From NCBI GenBank assembly GCA_964579575.1, contig CAZOGL010000003.1:1-64000 (forward strand): 64,000 nt of DNA, given 5' to 3'. This DNA comes from CAVEFW01 sp964579575 (lineage in GTDB: Bacteria; Actinomycetota; Coriobacteriia; Coriobacteriales; Eggerthellaceae). The first letter of the stretch is position 1. The number at the start of each line of letters is the position of its first letter. Shown here piece by piece: positions 33,816-42,180 of the stretch. The position numbers and the translations under genes were made by a program. Under the pieces are notes generated by a model. The model was not told the origin of the DNA, did not search any database, and saw only the letters and a list, made by a program, of their open reading frames with translations.

Positions 33816-34547
33816 ATGGCTATTGAAATTATCAAGGCAGGCAACTACGACCAGATGAGTCGTCGTGCGGCGGATGTCATTGCGTCGTGCATCGAGGCAG
33901 ATGCCGCGTGCACGCTTGGGTTGGCGACGGGTTCCACCCCGATTGGCCTGTACAAGGAGTTGGTGAAGGATTACGAGGCGGGCAAGATCAGCTTTTCTGA
34001 GCTCACCACCTTCAACCTTGACGAGTACCGCGGACTTGATGGGACCCATCCCCAAAGCTATCGCTATTTCATGAACGACAACCTGTTTAATCATGTCGAT
34101 GTTCGCAAGGAGTGCACCTTCGTCCCGGATGGGTCGAATCCCGACTCTGACAAGGCATGTGCTGACTACGAGGCCATGATCGAGGAGGCCGGCGGCGTCG
34201 ATATCCAATTGCTCGGTATCGGCCACAACGGTCACATCGGTTTCAATGAGCCCGCTGACACCTTCCCAGTGGAGACCCACCTCGTTGCGTTGACCGACAG
34301 CACGATACAGGCAAACAGCCGCCTGTTCGATTCGATCGACGAGGTTCCGCGCGAGGCGTACACCATGGGTATCGGCACGATCATGAAGGCTCGTATGATC
34401 TTGCTCGTCGCCAATGGCAAGGGCAAGGCCGAGATCATCCGCGACGCGATGCTGGGGCCTGTGACGCCGCGCGTTCCTGCCTCCGTCCTCCAATTGCACC
34501 CCAATGTCGTCGTCATCGTTGACGATGAGGCGGGTGCGCTGTGCTAA
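33816..34547 (+). CDS. nagB: Glucosamine-6-phosphate deaminase
   Basis: The 243-residue enzyme converts GlcN-6-P to fructose-6-P and ammonia. It carries LATGSTPIGLYKELV, FNLDEYRGL (the base Asp in NLDEY), and GIGHNGHIGFNEP with the catalytic histidine. It has AAGGAG upstream and overlaps nagA by seven bases. The length is the short monomer-type form without the allosteric tail of E. coli NagB. Confidence 0.96.
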   Translation: MAIEIIKAGNYDQMSRRAADVIASCIEADAACTLGLATGSTPIGLYKELVKDYEAGKISFSELTTFNLDEYRGLDGTHPQSYRYFMNDNLFNHVDVRKECTFVPDGSNPDSDKACADYEAMIEEAGGVDIQLLGIGHNGHIGFNEPADTFPVETHLVALTDSTIQANSRLFDSIDEVPREAYTMGIGTIMKARMILLVANGKGKAEIIRDAMLGPVTPRVPASVLQLHPNVVVIVDDEAGALC

Positions 34548-35692
34548 TCAAGGGTGGTGACGTCTTCCTCGACGGAGCCTTCAAAACGGCCGACATCCTG
34601 ATTTCTGGCGAGCGTGTGAGTGATGCCCATATTGGGACGAACTCGGCTCTCTGTGGCGATTTTGAGGGCTCAGACGAGGTTTTGGACGCGACGGGGTGTT
34701 ATGTCATCCCCGGCCTTATCGATCTCCATTTCCACGGGGTCATGGGGTCCGATCTTTCCGATGCAACACCCGAGGCGATCTCGACCATCGCCACGTATGA
34801 GGCAAGTCGAGGAGTGACGGCGATTTGCCCTGCGACGATGACATTGGGTGAGGTCGCGCTTTTGTCCATCATGAAAAACACAGCCTCCTTCAAGGCGACC
34901 TCTACGCAGGCTGAGCTTGTGGGTATCAATATGGAGGGGCCGTATATCTCCCCGTCGAAGGTGGGTGCCCAAAACCCCGCCTTTGTCCGGCATTGCGATA
35001 TCGAGGAGTTTGAACGTCTCCAAGACGCGGCGGGTGGACTCATCAAGCTTGTGGATATCGCACCGGAGGAACCTGACGCGCTTGACTTTATCCGTGCGAC
35101 GCACGACAAGGTGCGCATCTCGATCGCCCATACGGCTACGGACTATGCGTGTGCCGTACGCGCTTTCGAGCTCGGCGCGCGCCACATAACCCACCTGTTC
35201 AACGCCATGCCTGGCTTGCATCATCGCAATCCCGGTCCCATCCCCGCAGCTGCTGAGCGCAGCGACATCACGCCGGAGATCATCGCTGATGGCGTGCACA
35301 TCCATCCCGCCATGGTGCGTTTAGCGTTTGAGATGTTCGGGGATGACCGCATGATTCTCATCTCGGACAGCTTGCGCGCTTGTGGGCTGGGTGACGGGGA
35401 GTATGAGTTGGGAGGCCAGCGATTCACCGTACGCGGCCCTCGCGCGACCTTGGCTGACGGTACCCTCGCAGGCTCCTGCAGCGACTTGATGGCTTGTCTA
35501 CGAACGGCAGTCCGCGACATGTCGATTCCTCTTGAGAGCGCCGTTAAGGCGGCAACCATCAATCCGGCGCGCGTGCTTGGTATCGATGGGGAGCGGGGAT
35601 CGTTTGCGGCGGGCAACGTTGCTGATTGCGCGATTCTTGACGAGGAACTCAACCTCAAACACGTCGTGTTGCGTGGGTCCTTGCTTTTCTAG
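34541..35692 (+). CDS. nagA: N-acetylglucosamine-6-phosphate deacetylase
   Basis: The 383-residue amidohydrolase removes acetate from GlcNAc-6-P. GTG start at 34541 within the end of nagB. Metal/active-site parts visible are DLHFHGV, GINMEGPYIS (Glu ligand), HTATD (His), HLFNAM (His) and ISDSL (catalytic Asp). It works just before NagB and downstream of the convergent nan genes. Confidence 0.96.
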   Translation: MLIKGGDVFLDGAFKTADILISGERVSDAHIGTNSALCGDFEGSDEVLDATGCYVIPGLIDLHFHGVMGSDLSDATPEAISTIATYEASRGVTAICPATMTLGEVALLSIMKNTASFKATSTQAELVGINMEGPYISPSKVGAQNPAFVRHCDIEEFERLQDAAGGLIKLVDIAPEEPDALDFIRATHDKVRISIAHTATDYACAVRAFELGARHITHLFNAMPGLHHRNPGPIPAAAERSDITPEIIADGVHIHPAMVRLAFEMFGDDRMILISDSLRACGLGDGEYELGGQRFTVRGPRATLADGTLAGSCSDLMACLRTAVRDMSIPLESAVKAATINPARVLGIDGERGSFAAGNVADCAILDEELNLKHVVLRGSLLF

Positions 35693-35699
35693 GGAGAGA

Positions 35700-35985
35700 T
35701 TAGGGCGAGCTGTTCAGGCGAGACATCTCACACGAGACATCTAGGCGAGATGTTCAGGCAAGACATCTCGTACGAGGCATCTAGNNNNNNNNNNNNNNNN
35801 NNNNNNNNNNNNNNNNNNNNNNNNNNNNNNNNNNNNNNNNNNNNNNNNNNNNNNNNNNNNNNNNNNNNNNNNNNNNNNNNNNNNACACGAGACATCTAGG
35901 CGAGATGTTCAGGCAAGACATCTCGTACGAGGCATCTAGCGTAGCGCGAGGTATCTAGCGTAGCGCGAGGCATCTAGCGCGAGAC
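35700..35985. repeat. Hairpin-forming repeat block behind nagA (contains N gap 35785-35884)
   Basis: Variants of CGAGACATCTAGGCGAGATG and GCGAGGCATCTAGCGTA recur from about 35704 to 35985. Within the unit, CGAGATGT and ACATCTCG pair. A 55-bp sequence is identical immediately left (35730-35784) and right (35885-35939) of the 100-N gap, so the gap may be a k-mer-sized overlap left unmerged, or a longer array. No gene is present. Confidence 0.85.
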
Positions 35986-35988
35986 ATA

Positions 35989-36023
35989 TAAAAAAAGAAA
36001 GCCCTCAGGGGCTTTCTTTTTTG
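35989..36023. terminator. Bidirectional terminator between nagBA and nanAKE
   Basis: AAAAAAGAAAGCCC and GGGCTTTCTTTTTT form a stem with A- and T-runs on both sides; it serves both convergent operons. Confidence 0.93.
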
Positions 36024-36057
36024 CTTGACAGGGCGGCAACAGGGCGACAGCGAGGGC

Positions 36058-36738
36058 CTATTTGACGGCGTCTACAAACCAGCTGGTGATGCTGGTGGGG
36101 TGGGTGATGGCGGTACCGACCACGACAGCCCACGCACCTGCATCGATGGCATCACGCGCGTCTTGGGGTGAGTGGACGCGACCCTCACAAACAATCGGGA
36201 ACCCGGGGAACTCCTCCACCGCTTGGCGCAACAGGGGGAGGTCGGGACCGTCTGCCATCGTGCAATCGATAGCCGCGACTCCGTGGGACAAGGTTGTGGA
36301 ACAAAGGTCACATCCCGCGGCAACGCCTCGACGGATATCCTCGATGGTGGCACAATCGGCCATGATGAGGGTCTCCTCGGTCTCACGCAAGGCGACGACG
36401 GTCTCCTCGAACGTGCGCCCGTCGGGTCGGGGGCGATCCGTGGCGTCGAGCGCGACGATGTCGGAGCCGGCGGCGACGCATGCCCTCGCATGGCGCAGGG
36501 TCGGGGTGATATAGACTCCCTCGTGGCCCTCTTTCCAAAGGCCGATGACGGGAACCTCGACACGCCCCTTAATGGCGGCGATATCGGAAAGCCCTTGGCA
36601 ACGGATGGCGCCTGCACCACCGAGTTCGCAAGCGCGAGCCATCTGCGCCATGGTTTCCGGGTGGCGCAGGGGCTCGCCCATATACGCTTGGCAACTCGCA
36701 ATGATGGTGCCCCTGAGTTGTTCGATTACAGGATGCAT
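36058..36738 (-). CDS. nanE: N-acetylmannosamine-6-phosphate 2-epimerase
   Basis: The 226-residue TIM-barrel enzyme converts ManNAc-6-P to GlcNAc-6-P, which NagA and NagB then use. It begins MHPVIEQLRGTIIASCQA, with VALDATDRPRP and MADCAT (acidic and lysine-region motifs) and a phosphate-binding VVGTAITHP end. ATG 36738 with AGAGGAA is preferred to a start 63 bases upstream that has no ribosome site. Third gene of nanA-nanK-nanE. Confidence 0.94.
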   Translation of the reverse strand: MHPVIEQLRGTIIASCQAYMGEPLRHPETMAQMARACELGGAGAIRCQGLSDIAAIKGRVEVPVIGLWKEGHEGVYITPTLRHARACVAAGSDIVALDATDRPRPDGRTFEETVVALRETEETLIMADCATIEDIRRGVAAGCDLCSTTLSHGVAAIDCTMADGPDLPLLRQAVEEFPGFPIVCEGRVHSPQDARDAIDAGAWAVVVGTAITHPTSITSWFVDAVK

Positions 36739-36776
36739 GGTGTTCCTCTCGGTATGGGCAGGCTGCCCTTTAAAGG

Positions 36777-37745
36777 TTATCTCAGGTTGAAGGTGTCGCA
36801 AGCATGCTCGGCGGCTCCGTAGAGGGGAGCGTCATTTCCGAGGATGCCCTCTACGATGGGGATCTTGGTGTCCGTTGAGGGGGCTTGTGCGGCAAAACCC
36901 TCCTTGAGCTTGTCAAACCACAATGAACCCGCCTTGACGACGCTGCCTGAGATGATGATCATCTCAGGGTCGAGCATGTTCACCCAGGTGGCGATGGATT
37001 CGCCGAGGGCATACCCCGCTTCCTCGATGACCCGTTTTGCCAACTCCTCGCCTTCATAGGCGCGTGTGGAAATCTCAGCACCGGTGAGCTTTTCCCCGCC
37101 GAGGGCAACGTATTGTGCCTCGATGCCGCTGCCGGATGCGATGGACTCGATATGGGCCTCACCTCCGCAAGAGCAGGGGATTCCCTTTGCGGCGGGGTGG
37201 AATGTGTGACCAATCTCCCCCGCGAAGCCGCGCGAGCCGCGCAAGAGCTTACCGTCGATGATGATCGACCCGCCAAGGCCGGTGCCTGGGGCGACCATGA
37301 GGCAATTGGAGCAACCGTGGGCCACGCCCCAACGCGCCTCGCCGAGGGCGTGTCCTTGGACGTCGTTCAAGACGGCGCAAGGGACGCCTGCGCTCTTCGA
37401 GATCTCGGCAGCGACCGGCTGACCCGTCCAACCAGGCATGATCTCGTTGGCAAAGTCGATGGCGCCGGTATTCGCATTGACGCGTCCCGCGGTCGCGATA
37501 CCAACCCCTGCAATGGGTCGTCCGTACGTCTCCGCCATCTTTGCGACGATGAACTTGATGCGCGTCAGAACAGCGGATCCACCTTCGGCCGCAAGGGTAG
37601 GAACCATGTCCTTGAACAGGAGCCTGGGCTTCTCTTCGGGGGAGGTGTACTCCATGAGGGCTGAGGCGATCTTGGTGCCGCCTACATCAACGGAGACGAC
37701 TGCGAATGGGGTGGTCATCTCATTGTTCTCTCGCGTGTTGCTCAT
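36777..37745 (-). CDS. nanK: ROK-family sugar kinase, probably N-acetylmannosamine kinase
   Basis: 322 residues. The ATP-binding DVGGTKIA, catalytic-type ND in VLNDVQGHALGE, GTGLGGSII and the ROK segment GEIGHTFHP are present. The zinc loop reads CSCGGEAHIE, where the third cysteine of the usual CxCGxxGCxE is histidine. The operon position between nanA and nanE argues for ManNAc as substrate; glucokinase activity cannot be excluded. AAAGGA precedes the ATG at 37745. Confidence 0.85.
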   Translation of the reverse strand: MSNTRENNEMTTPFAVVSVDVGGTKIASALMEYTSPEEKPRLLFKDMVPTLAAEGGSAVLTRIKFIVAKMAETYGRPIAGVGIATAGRVNANTGAIDFANEIMPGWTGQPVAAEISKSAGVPCAVLNDVQGHALGEARWGVAHGCSNCLMVAPGTGLGGSIIIDGKLLRGSRGFAGEIGHTFHPAAKGIPCSCGGEAHIESIASGSGIEAQYVALGGEKLTGAEISTRAYEGEELAKRVIEEAGYALGESIATWVNMLDPEMIIISGSVVKAGSLWFDKLKEGFAAQAPSTDTKIPIVEGILGNDAPLYGAAEHACDTFNLR

Positions 37746-37787
37746 TGGCGATCCTTTGGGTCTGGGGTGGACGGGTAGGGTCGGGGT

Positions 37788-38744
37788 CTAACGGGAAAAG
37801 TCCGTGCGAACCGGGGCGTCGGGATCCATCATGCCGTTTGCCTTGAGGACTTCCACGATACGGACGACATCGTCGCCTTCGAGGGGCTGTACGGGCTCGC
37901 GCATCTGGTTGGAGTTGAAGACGCCCATCTGCCACAAGGCGGTCTTGAAGGCGCCGACTCCGGCACCAAATCCCACGGTAGCCTTGACGGCCCGGGTGAC
38001 AAACATGAGGCGGGCAAGACGGTCTTGTTCCTTGCGGACCGTCTCCCAGTCGCCGTCTTGGAAGGCCTTCCATTGTCTGACGTACCCAGCGGGGTCGATG
38101 TTGGCAAGACCGGGAACACTGCCATCCGCTCCGGATAAATACGCGCCGTCAACGACGACTTCGTGGCCGGTGAAGAGTTGAAGCGGGTGGCCGGCGTCCT
38201 CATTTTGGAGGCACAGCCAGCGGAAGTTGACATCGTCGCCCGAGGAATCCTTGACGCCTTGGAGGACGCCGTCCTTGCCAAGCTTGACGAGCATGGTCGG
38301 GTCGAGCTTGGTGTGGACGCATTGGGGCAAGTCATAGGCGAACAACGGCAAATCGGTGTGCTCGCGGATGTCGCGGAAGTGGCGCTCGGTTTCTTTCGGG
38401 CCGCCGAGGGCGTAGAAAGGCGCCGTTGCGACAAGAGCGTCAATGCCGTAGCTTGCGGCACGTTTCGCCTGATCAACGACACGGAGAGTCTCCATGTCGA
38501 TAATGCCGGCAAGAACCGGGACGCGGCCGTTTACAATCGACACCGCCTCGGAGAGGATATGGTAGCGCTGGGCATCGGTGAGGAATGCGACCTCGCCGCT
38601 AGAGCCAAGGAAGAACAGGCCATCAACGCCCGCCTCGATCATGCGGTTGATGGAGCGATTAAGCGCCTCGATATCGAGTTGGCGCTTGCTGGTAAGGGGA
38701 ATGACGACTGGCGGAATGACACCGTGCAGTTTTTTCGTTTCCAT
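37788..38744 (-). CDS. nanA: N-acetylneuraminate lyase (DHDPS family)
   Basis: The 318-residue Class I aldolase should split sialic acid to ManNAc and pyruvate. Pyruvate-site GSSGE, the Schiff-base lysine in GVKDSSGD, and FAYDLP in place of the usual YNxP are visible. The family also includes dihydrodipicolinate synthase; the nanK/nanE context decides the name. First gene of the unit, preceded by a -10 flanked by an inverted repeat. Confidence 0.87.
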   Translation of the reverse strand: METKKLHGVIPPVVIPLTSKRQLDIEALNRSINRMIEAGVDGLFFLGSSGEVAFLTDAQRYHILSEAVSIVNGRVPVLAGIIDMETLRVVDQAKRAASYGIDALVATAPFYALGGPKETERHFRDIREHTDLPLFAYDLPQCVHTKLDPTMLVKLGKDGVLQGVKDSSGDDVNFRWLCLQNEDAGHPLQLFTGHEVVVDGAYLSGADGSVPGLANIDPAGYVRQWKAFQDGDWETVRKEQDRLARLMFVTRAVKATVGFGAGVGAFKTALWQMGVFNSNQMREPVQPLEGDDVVRIVEVLKANGMMDPDAPVRTDFSR

Positions 38745-38779
38745 ATGGGATGCACCCTTCGTATTCAGGACATAAAAAC

Positions 38780-38830
38780 TTGAACCTTCATAGGCTCTGG
38801 TAGATTATACGGCCTTTATGGTTCAACCTT
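38780..38830 (-). promoter_or_regulatory. Promoter and candidate operator of nanAKE
   Basis: On the minus strand, TATAAT (38804-38809) lies midway between TTGAACC (38780-38786) and its inverse GGTTCAA (38820-38826), 40 bp apart, i.e. about four helical turns. This symmetry suggests a repressor or a loop around the -10. The cognate regulator is not in the window. Confidence 0.55.
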
Positions 38831-38880
38831 TCGGGGAATGACTTTGTTTTCCTTTGTTGGTGCCGAAGAAAAAGTGACCC

Positions 38881-38983
38881 TTCCTTTAAGGAAAAGAAAA
38901 CGCGCATCGTGTGGTGTCTTTGAGGCGGAGGAGGACCGAAAAAAGCGCCTCTTCCAAGCGTTCCTTCCTTTAAGGAAAAGAAA
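38881..38983. repeat. Repeated palindrome CTTCCTTTAAGGAAAAG
   Basis: CCTTCCTTTAAGGAAAAGAAAA occurs in two nearly identical copies about 82 bp apart (around 38881 and 38966); its core TTCCTTTAAGGAA is a perfect palindrome. Function unknown. No gene lies between nanA and oppF (38745-39060). Confidence 0.75.
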
Positions 38984-39000
38984 AGGGCCCCGAAGGGCCC
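38972..39000 (-). terminator. Terminator of the oligopeptide transporter operon
   Basis: On the minus strand, GGGCCC-TTCG-GGGCCC is followed by TTTTCTTTTCC. Confidence 0.9.
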
Positions 39001-39028
39001 TAATCTTTTGGTATGAATCCGCGTCGGC

Positions 39029-39066
39029 GGGATCAGTCCTGCGGGATCAGTCCTGTGGGATCAGCT
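39029..39066 (-). repeat. 14-bp tandem repeat spanning the oppF stop
   Basis: Plus-strand GGGATCAG recurs at 39029, 39043 and 39057. Read on the minus strand, the units are CTGATCCC(A/G)CAGGA and the first contains the TGA stop. The period of 14 is not a multiple of three. Confidence 0.88.
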
Positions 39067-40149
39067 TTCGCCGAGATCGGGATGCAAAAGGGAGGGAGCC
39101 GCGCCGAGCAACAGCTTGGTGTACTCGTCCTTGGGGTGGTAGAACACCTGGTCGGTCGTACCGCGCTCGACGATGACGCCCTTGTTCATGACGATGATGC
39201 GATCGGAGATGTAACGGATAGTTTGGATGTCATGGCTGATGAAGACCATGGCAAGGTTTAGGTCCTTCTTCAAATCGGTCAGAAGGTTCAAGATCTGTGC
39301 GCGAACGGAAACATCCAGGGCGGACGTGGGCTCGTCGGCGATGATCGCGTCGGGGCCGAGGGACAGAGCACGTGCGATTGCGACACGTTGGCGCTGTCCT
39401 CCAGACATCTGACCGGGTAATGCCTGCAGGCAAGATTGAGGGAGGCCGACCATCTCGAGCAGCTCGAGGACGCGCTTCTTGCGCTCTGTCTTGGTGCCGA
39501 TGTTGTGGACGTTCAGCGGGTCAAGCAACTGGTCTTGGATGGTCATGCGGGCGTTTAAGGCCGTTGCGGGGTCTTGGAAGACAACGGACAGGACGCGGCC
39601 GATGACCTTGCGGTCCTCGGCGGTACGCTTGGTGACATCCTTGCCGTTGAAGTACACCTTGCCCTCGGTGACCGGTTGGAGGCCGCACATGACGTTGGCG
39701 GTTGTGGACTTGCCGCAACCAGACTCGCCGACAAGGCCGATGGTCTCGCCCGGCATGAGCTTGATGGTGCTGTTCTTGAGCGCGACAATCTTGTTCGGAT
39801 GGAACAGGGAGCCGGTACGGGTCTTGAAGACAACCTTGACGTTCTCGAGGTGGATGATGGGGGTGCGCCCGTCGTCGGGCGTGTCATCGGGGACGCTGCT
39901 CTCCGGGATGGGGATCGCAGCGAGGGCCTCGCGCACGCCGGCGGAGGTGTTGAGGGGCTTTGCATACGGGTCGGAGCCGACCTCGGTCGCGGTCATGTCG
40001 AAGGACAGATCCTCGTTACTTGCGGTTTCGAAGTTGTTTGCGTACTCCTCGGAGGTGACGTACTCCTCGGAGGTGACGACGTCACCCGCGATTTCGGTGC
40101 CCATGGCGCTATCGACCATGGTGTCGCGAATCTCCTTTTCCTTAGACAT
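39061..40149 (-). CDS. Oligopeptide/dipeptide ABC transporter ATP-binding protein (OppF type)
   Basis: 362 residues. An acidic N-terminal extension (1-90) contains a duplicated VTSEEY. The ATPase core has Walker A GESGCGKST, signature MSGGQRQR, Walker B AIIADEPTSALD and the switch histidine in FISHD. It pairs with the ATPase half of the upstream fusion protein. The start overlaps the upstream stop by one base. Confidence 0.93.
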   Translation of the reverse strand: MSKEKEIRDTMVDSAMGTEIAGDVVTSEEYVTSEEYANNFETASNEDLSFDMTATEVGSDPYAKPLNTSAGVREALAAIPIPESSVPDDTPDDGRTPIIHLENVKVVFKTRTGSLFHPNKIVALKNSTIKLMPGETIGLVGESGCGKSTTANVMCGLQPVTEGKVYFNGKDVTKRTAEDRKVIGRVLSVVFQDPATALNARMTIQDQLLDPLNVHNIGTKTERKKRVLELLEMVGLPQSCLQALPGQMSGGQRQRVAIARALSLGPDAIIADEPTSALDVSVRAQILNLLTDLKKDLNLAMVFISHDIQTIRYISDRIIVMNKGVIVERGTTDQVFYHPKDEYTKLLLGAAPSLLHPDLGES

Positions 40150-42176
40150 TATGCAGCACCTCCCTTCAGAAGCGGATCAAGGCCGATGCGGACCAACTCG
40201 CTGTCAGGCAACTCGGCGTAGTAGTGGTCGGTACCCGGTACTTGTTTGAGCATCGGGGAAACGTTGGAAACCTTGTCGGGATGGCTCGAACGCGGCGCGA
40301 AGCGGTCGCCCTCGGGGAAGTCCTTCGGGGACGGAACGGAGCCAGGGACCTGGTGCAGACGCCCGGAGCCCGCCTCGATGGAGAGGACGGAGCCAAGCAG
40401 ACCGCGCGTATACTCGTGGATCGGGTTGGTCATGATCTCCCTGACTGGACCTTGTTCGACGACTTGGCCTGCGTACATGACCGTAATCGAGTTCGCAACC
40501 TGCGCAACGAGTGCGAGATCGTGGGAGACAAAGATCATGGCGAAACCAAGCTCGTGTTGGAGCCTGTTCAAGAGGTCGACGACCTGTTTTTGGACGGTCA
40601 CGTCAAGAGCGGTGGTGGGCTCGTCAGCGATGACAAGCTTCGGGTCGCGGGTCAGAGCCATTGCGATAAGCACGCGTTGGCGTTGGCCACCGGATAACTC
40701 ATGCGGGTAGGACCCGAGAACACGTTTCGGGTCGAGGCCGACGAGCTCGAGCAACTCCTCGGCGGTACGGGTACCACCGCGGCTGGTCAATTGCTTGAAC
40801 TGGGCAGAGATGAGCATGGAGGGGTTGAGCGAGGACAGGGCGTCCTGATAGATCATGGCAATCTCGGTACCGCGGAGGTCGTTCATTCCCTTAGGGGAGA
40901 GGTCGAGCAGGTTTTGGCCGTTGTACATAATCTGACCGGTGATCTTTGCCTTGGGGTCGAGCAGACCCATGATGGCAAGGGATGTGATTGACTTGCCGCA
41001 CCCAGATTCGCCTACGAGACCCATGGTCTGACGGGGGCGAACTACGAAATCCACATGGTCGACGACATTGACGTCACCGTGGCGCGGGAAACGGATGCAG
41101 AGATCTTTGACCTCGAGGATGGGCGGAACGTCGGTGCGCGCCTCGAAGCGGTCGGTACGCTTGAGTTCGACCGCGCGGAGCTCGGAGAGGCGGGCGGCGA
41201 GACTTGTCGCTTGGGCTTCATAGGCGAGTTTCGGGTCGGAGACCAGGCGGTCGGCCTCACGGTTGCCAGCAAGGTTGTCGTCCTTCGCCTCGAGCGGAGC
41301 GCTGGGGGCGGCGGCCATGGCATCGGTGATGTTCTCGGACAGGATGTTGAGGGTCAAGACGGTGATCATGATGAACAGGCCCGGGAACAGCGCTTGCCAC
41401 CAGCGGCCGGAGAGGACGCCGTTGCGAGCATCAGCGAGGATGTTGCCCCATGTGGGGTTCGGCTCAGGGATGCCAGCGGAGATGAACGCCAAGGACGCCT
41501 CGAAAACGATTGCGTCTGCCAAGGAAACGATGACGAAGACGATGACCGGTGCAAGGCAGTTGCGCATGACGTGCTTCCACAGGATGTGGGGAGCCTTCGC
41601 GCCACCGACGATCGCGGCGCGGACATAGTCTTGGCCGTACTCGCTCATGATGTTGGCGCGTACGACGCGGCAAACCTGGGGAATGTAGAGCACCGCGATT
41701 GCCACGATCAACGAGGGGACGCTGGCGCCCATGACGAGAACGATGACGGCTGCCAAGGCGATGCCGGGGAAGGACATGATGATGTCCATGATGCGCATGA
41801 TGACTTCCGAGACCCACTTTCGGGCTACGGCTGCCCATGCGCCGATGATGGAGCCGATGACGAGGGCGACCGCGGTGGAGCCCAGGCCTATTGCCAAGGA
41901 GTAGCGAGCGCCGAAGATGAGGCGGGACAAGACGTCGCGGCCCTTGTCGTCGGTGCCGAACAGGTGGGTTCCGTCAGGAGCTTGGCGGGCTACATCGATC
42001 GAGAACGGGTCGAAGGGGGCGATGACGTCGGCAAAGATAGCCATCAGGACTAACAGGATAAATACTACTCCCGCAATTTTTGCGCCGAGTGACATGGCGC
42101 GAATGTGGCGGAAGGAGACCTTCTTTCCAGCGCCCTTCTCGAGTTTTTTGGTTGTACCTTCTCTGAATTTAACCAT
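40149..42176 (-). CDS. Fused oligopeptide ABC permease-ATPase (OppC-OppD type)
   Basis: The 675-residue single chain has a permease half (about 1-290, six helices, GTDDKGRDVLSR, ATPase-contact loop with YVRAAIVGGAKAP) and a cytoplasmic ATPase half (about 345-640: GESGCGKS, LSGGQRQR, LVIADEPTTALD, FVSHD). No frameshift is seen at the junction, so it is a true fusion. With the separate OppB and OppF it supplies two permeases and two ATPases. Confidence 0.95.
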   Translation of the reverse strand: MVKFREGTTKKLEKGAGKKVSFRHIRAMSLGAKIAGVVFILLVLMAIFADVIAPFDPFSIDVARQAPDGTHLFGTDDKGRDVLSRLIFGARYSLAIGLGSTAVALVIGSIIGAWAAVARKWVSEVIMRIMDIIMSFPGIALAAVIVLVMGASVPSLIVAIAVLYIPQVCRVVRANIMSEYGQDYVRAAIVGGAKAPHILWKHVMRNCLAPVIVFVIVSLADAIVFEASLAFISAGIPEPNPTWGNILADARNGVLSGRWWQALFPGLFIMITVLTLNILSENITDAMAAAPSAPLEAKDDNLAGNREADRLVSDPKLAYEAQATSLAARLSELRAVELKRTDRFEARTDVPPILEVKDLCIRFPRHGDVNVVDHVDFVVRPRQTMGLVGESGCGKSITSLAIMGLLDPKAKITGQIMYNGQNLLDLSPKGMNDLRGTEIAMIYQDALSSLNPSMLISAQFKQLTSRGGTRTAEELLELVGLDPKRVLGSYPHELSGGQRQRVLIAMALTRDPKLVIADEPTTALDVTVQKQVVDLLNRLQHELGFAMIFVSHDLALVAQVANSITVMYAGQVVEQGPVREIMTNPIHEYTRGLLGSVLSIEAGSGRLHQVPGSVPSPKDFPEGDRFAPRSSHPDKVSNVSPMLKQVPGTDHYYAELPDSELVRIGLDPLLKGGAA

Positions 42177-42180
42177 GATG

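Noticed and set aside
41055..42053. 332-codon plus-strand frame opposite the permease-ATPase fusion
   Set aside because: Asp/Glu/Gly-rich antisense shadow of a well-defined transporter gene.
40149..42176. Permease-ATPase fusion as a sequencing error joining two genes
   Set aside because: The linker is about 55 residues of normal sequence in one frame, and such fusions are known in actinobacterial peptide transporters.
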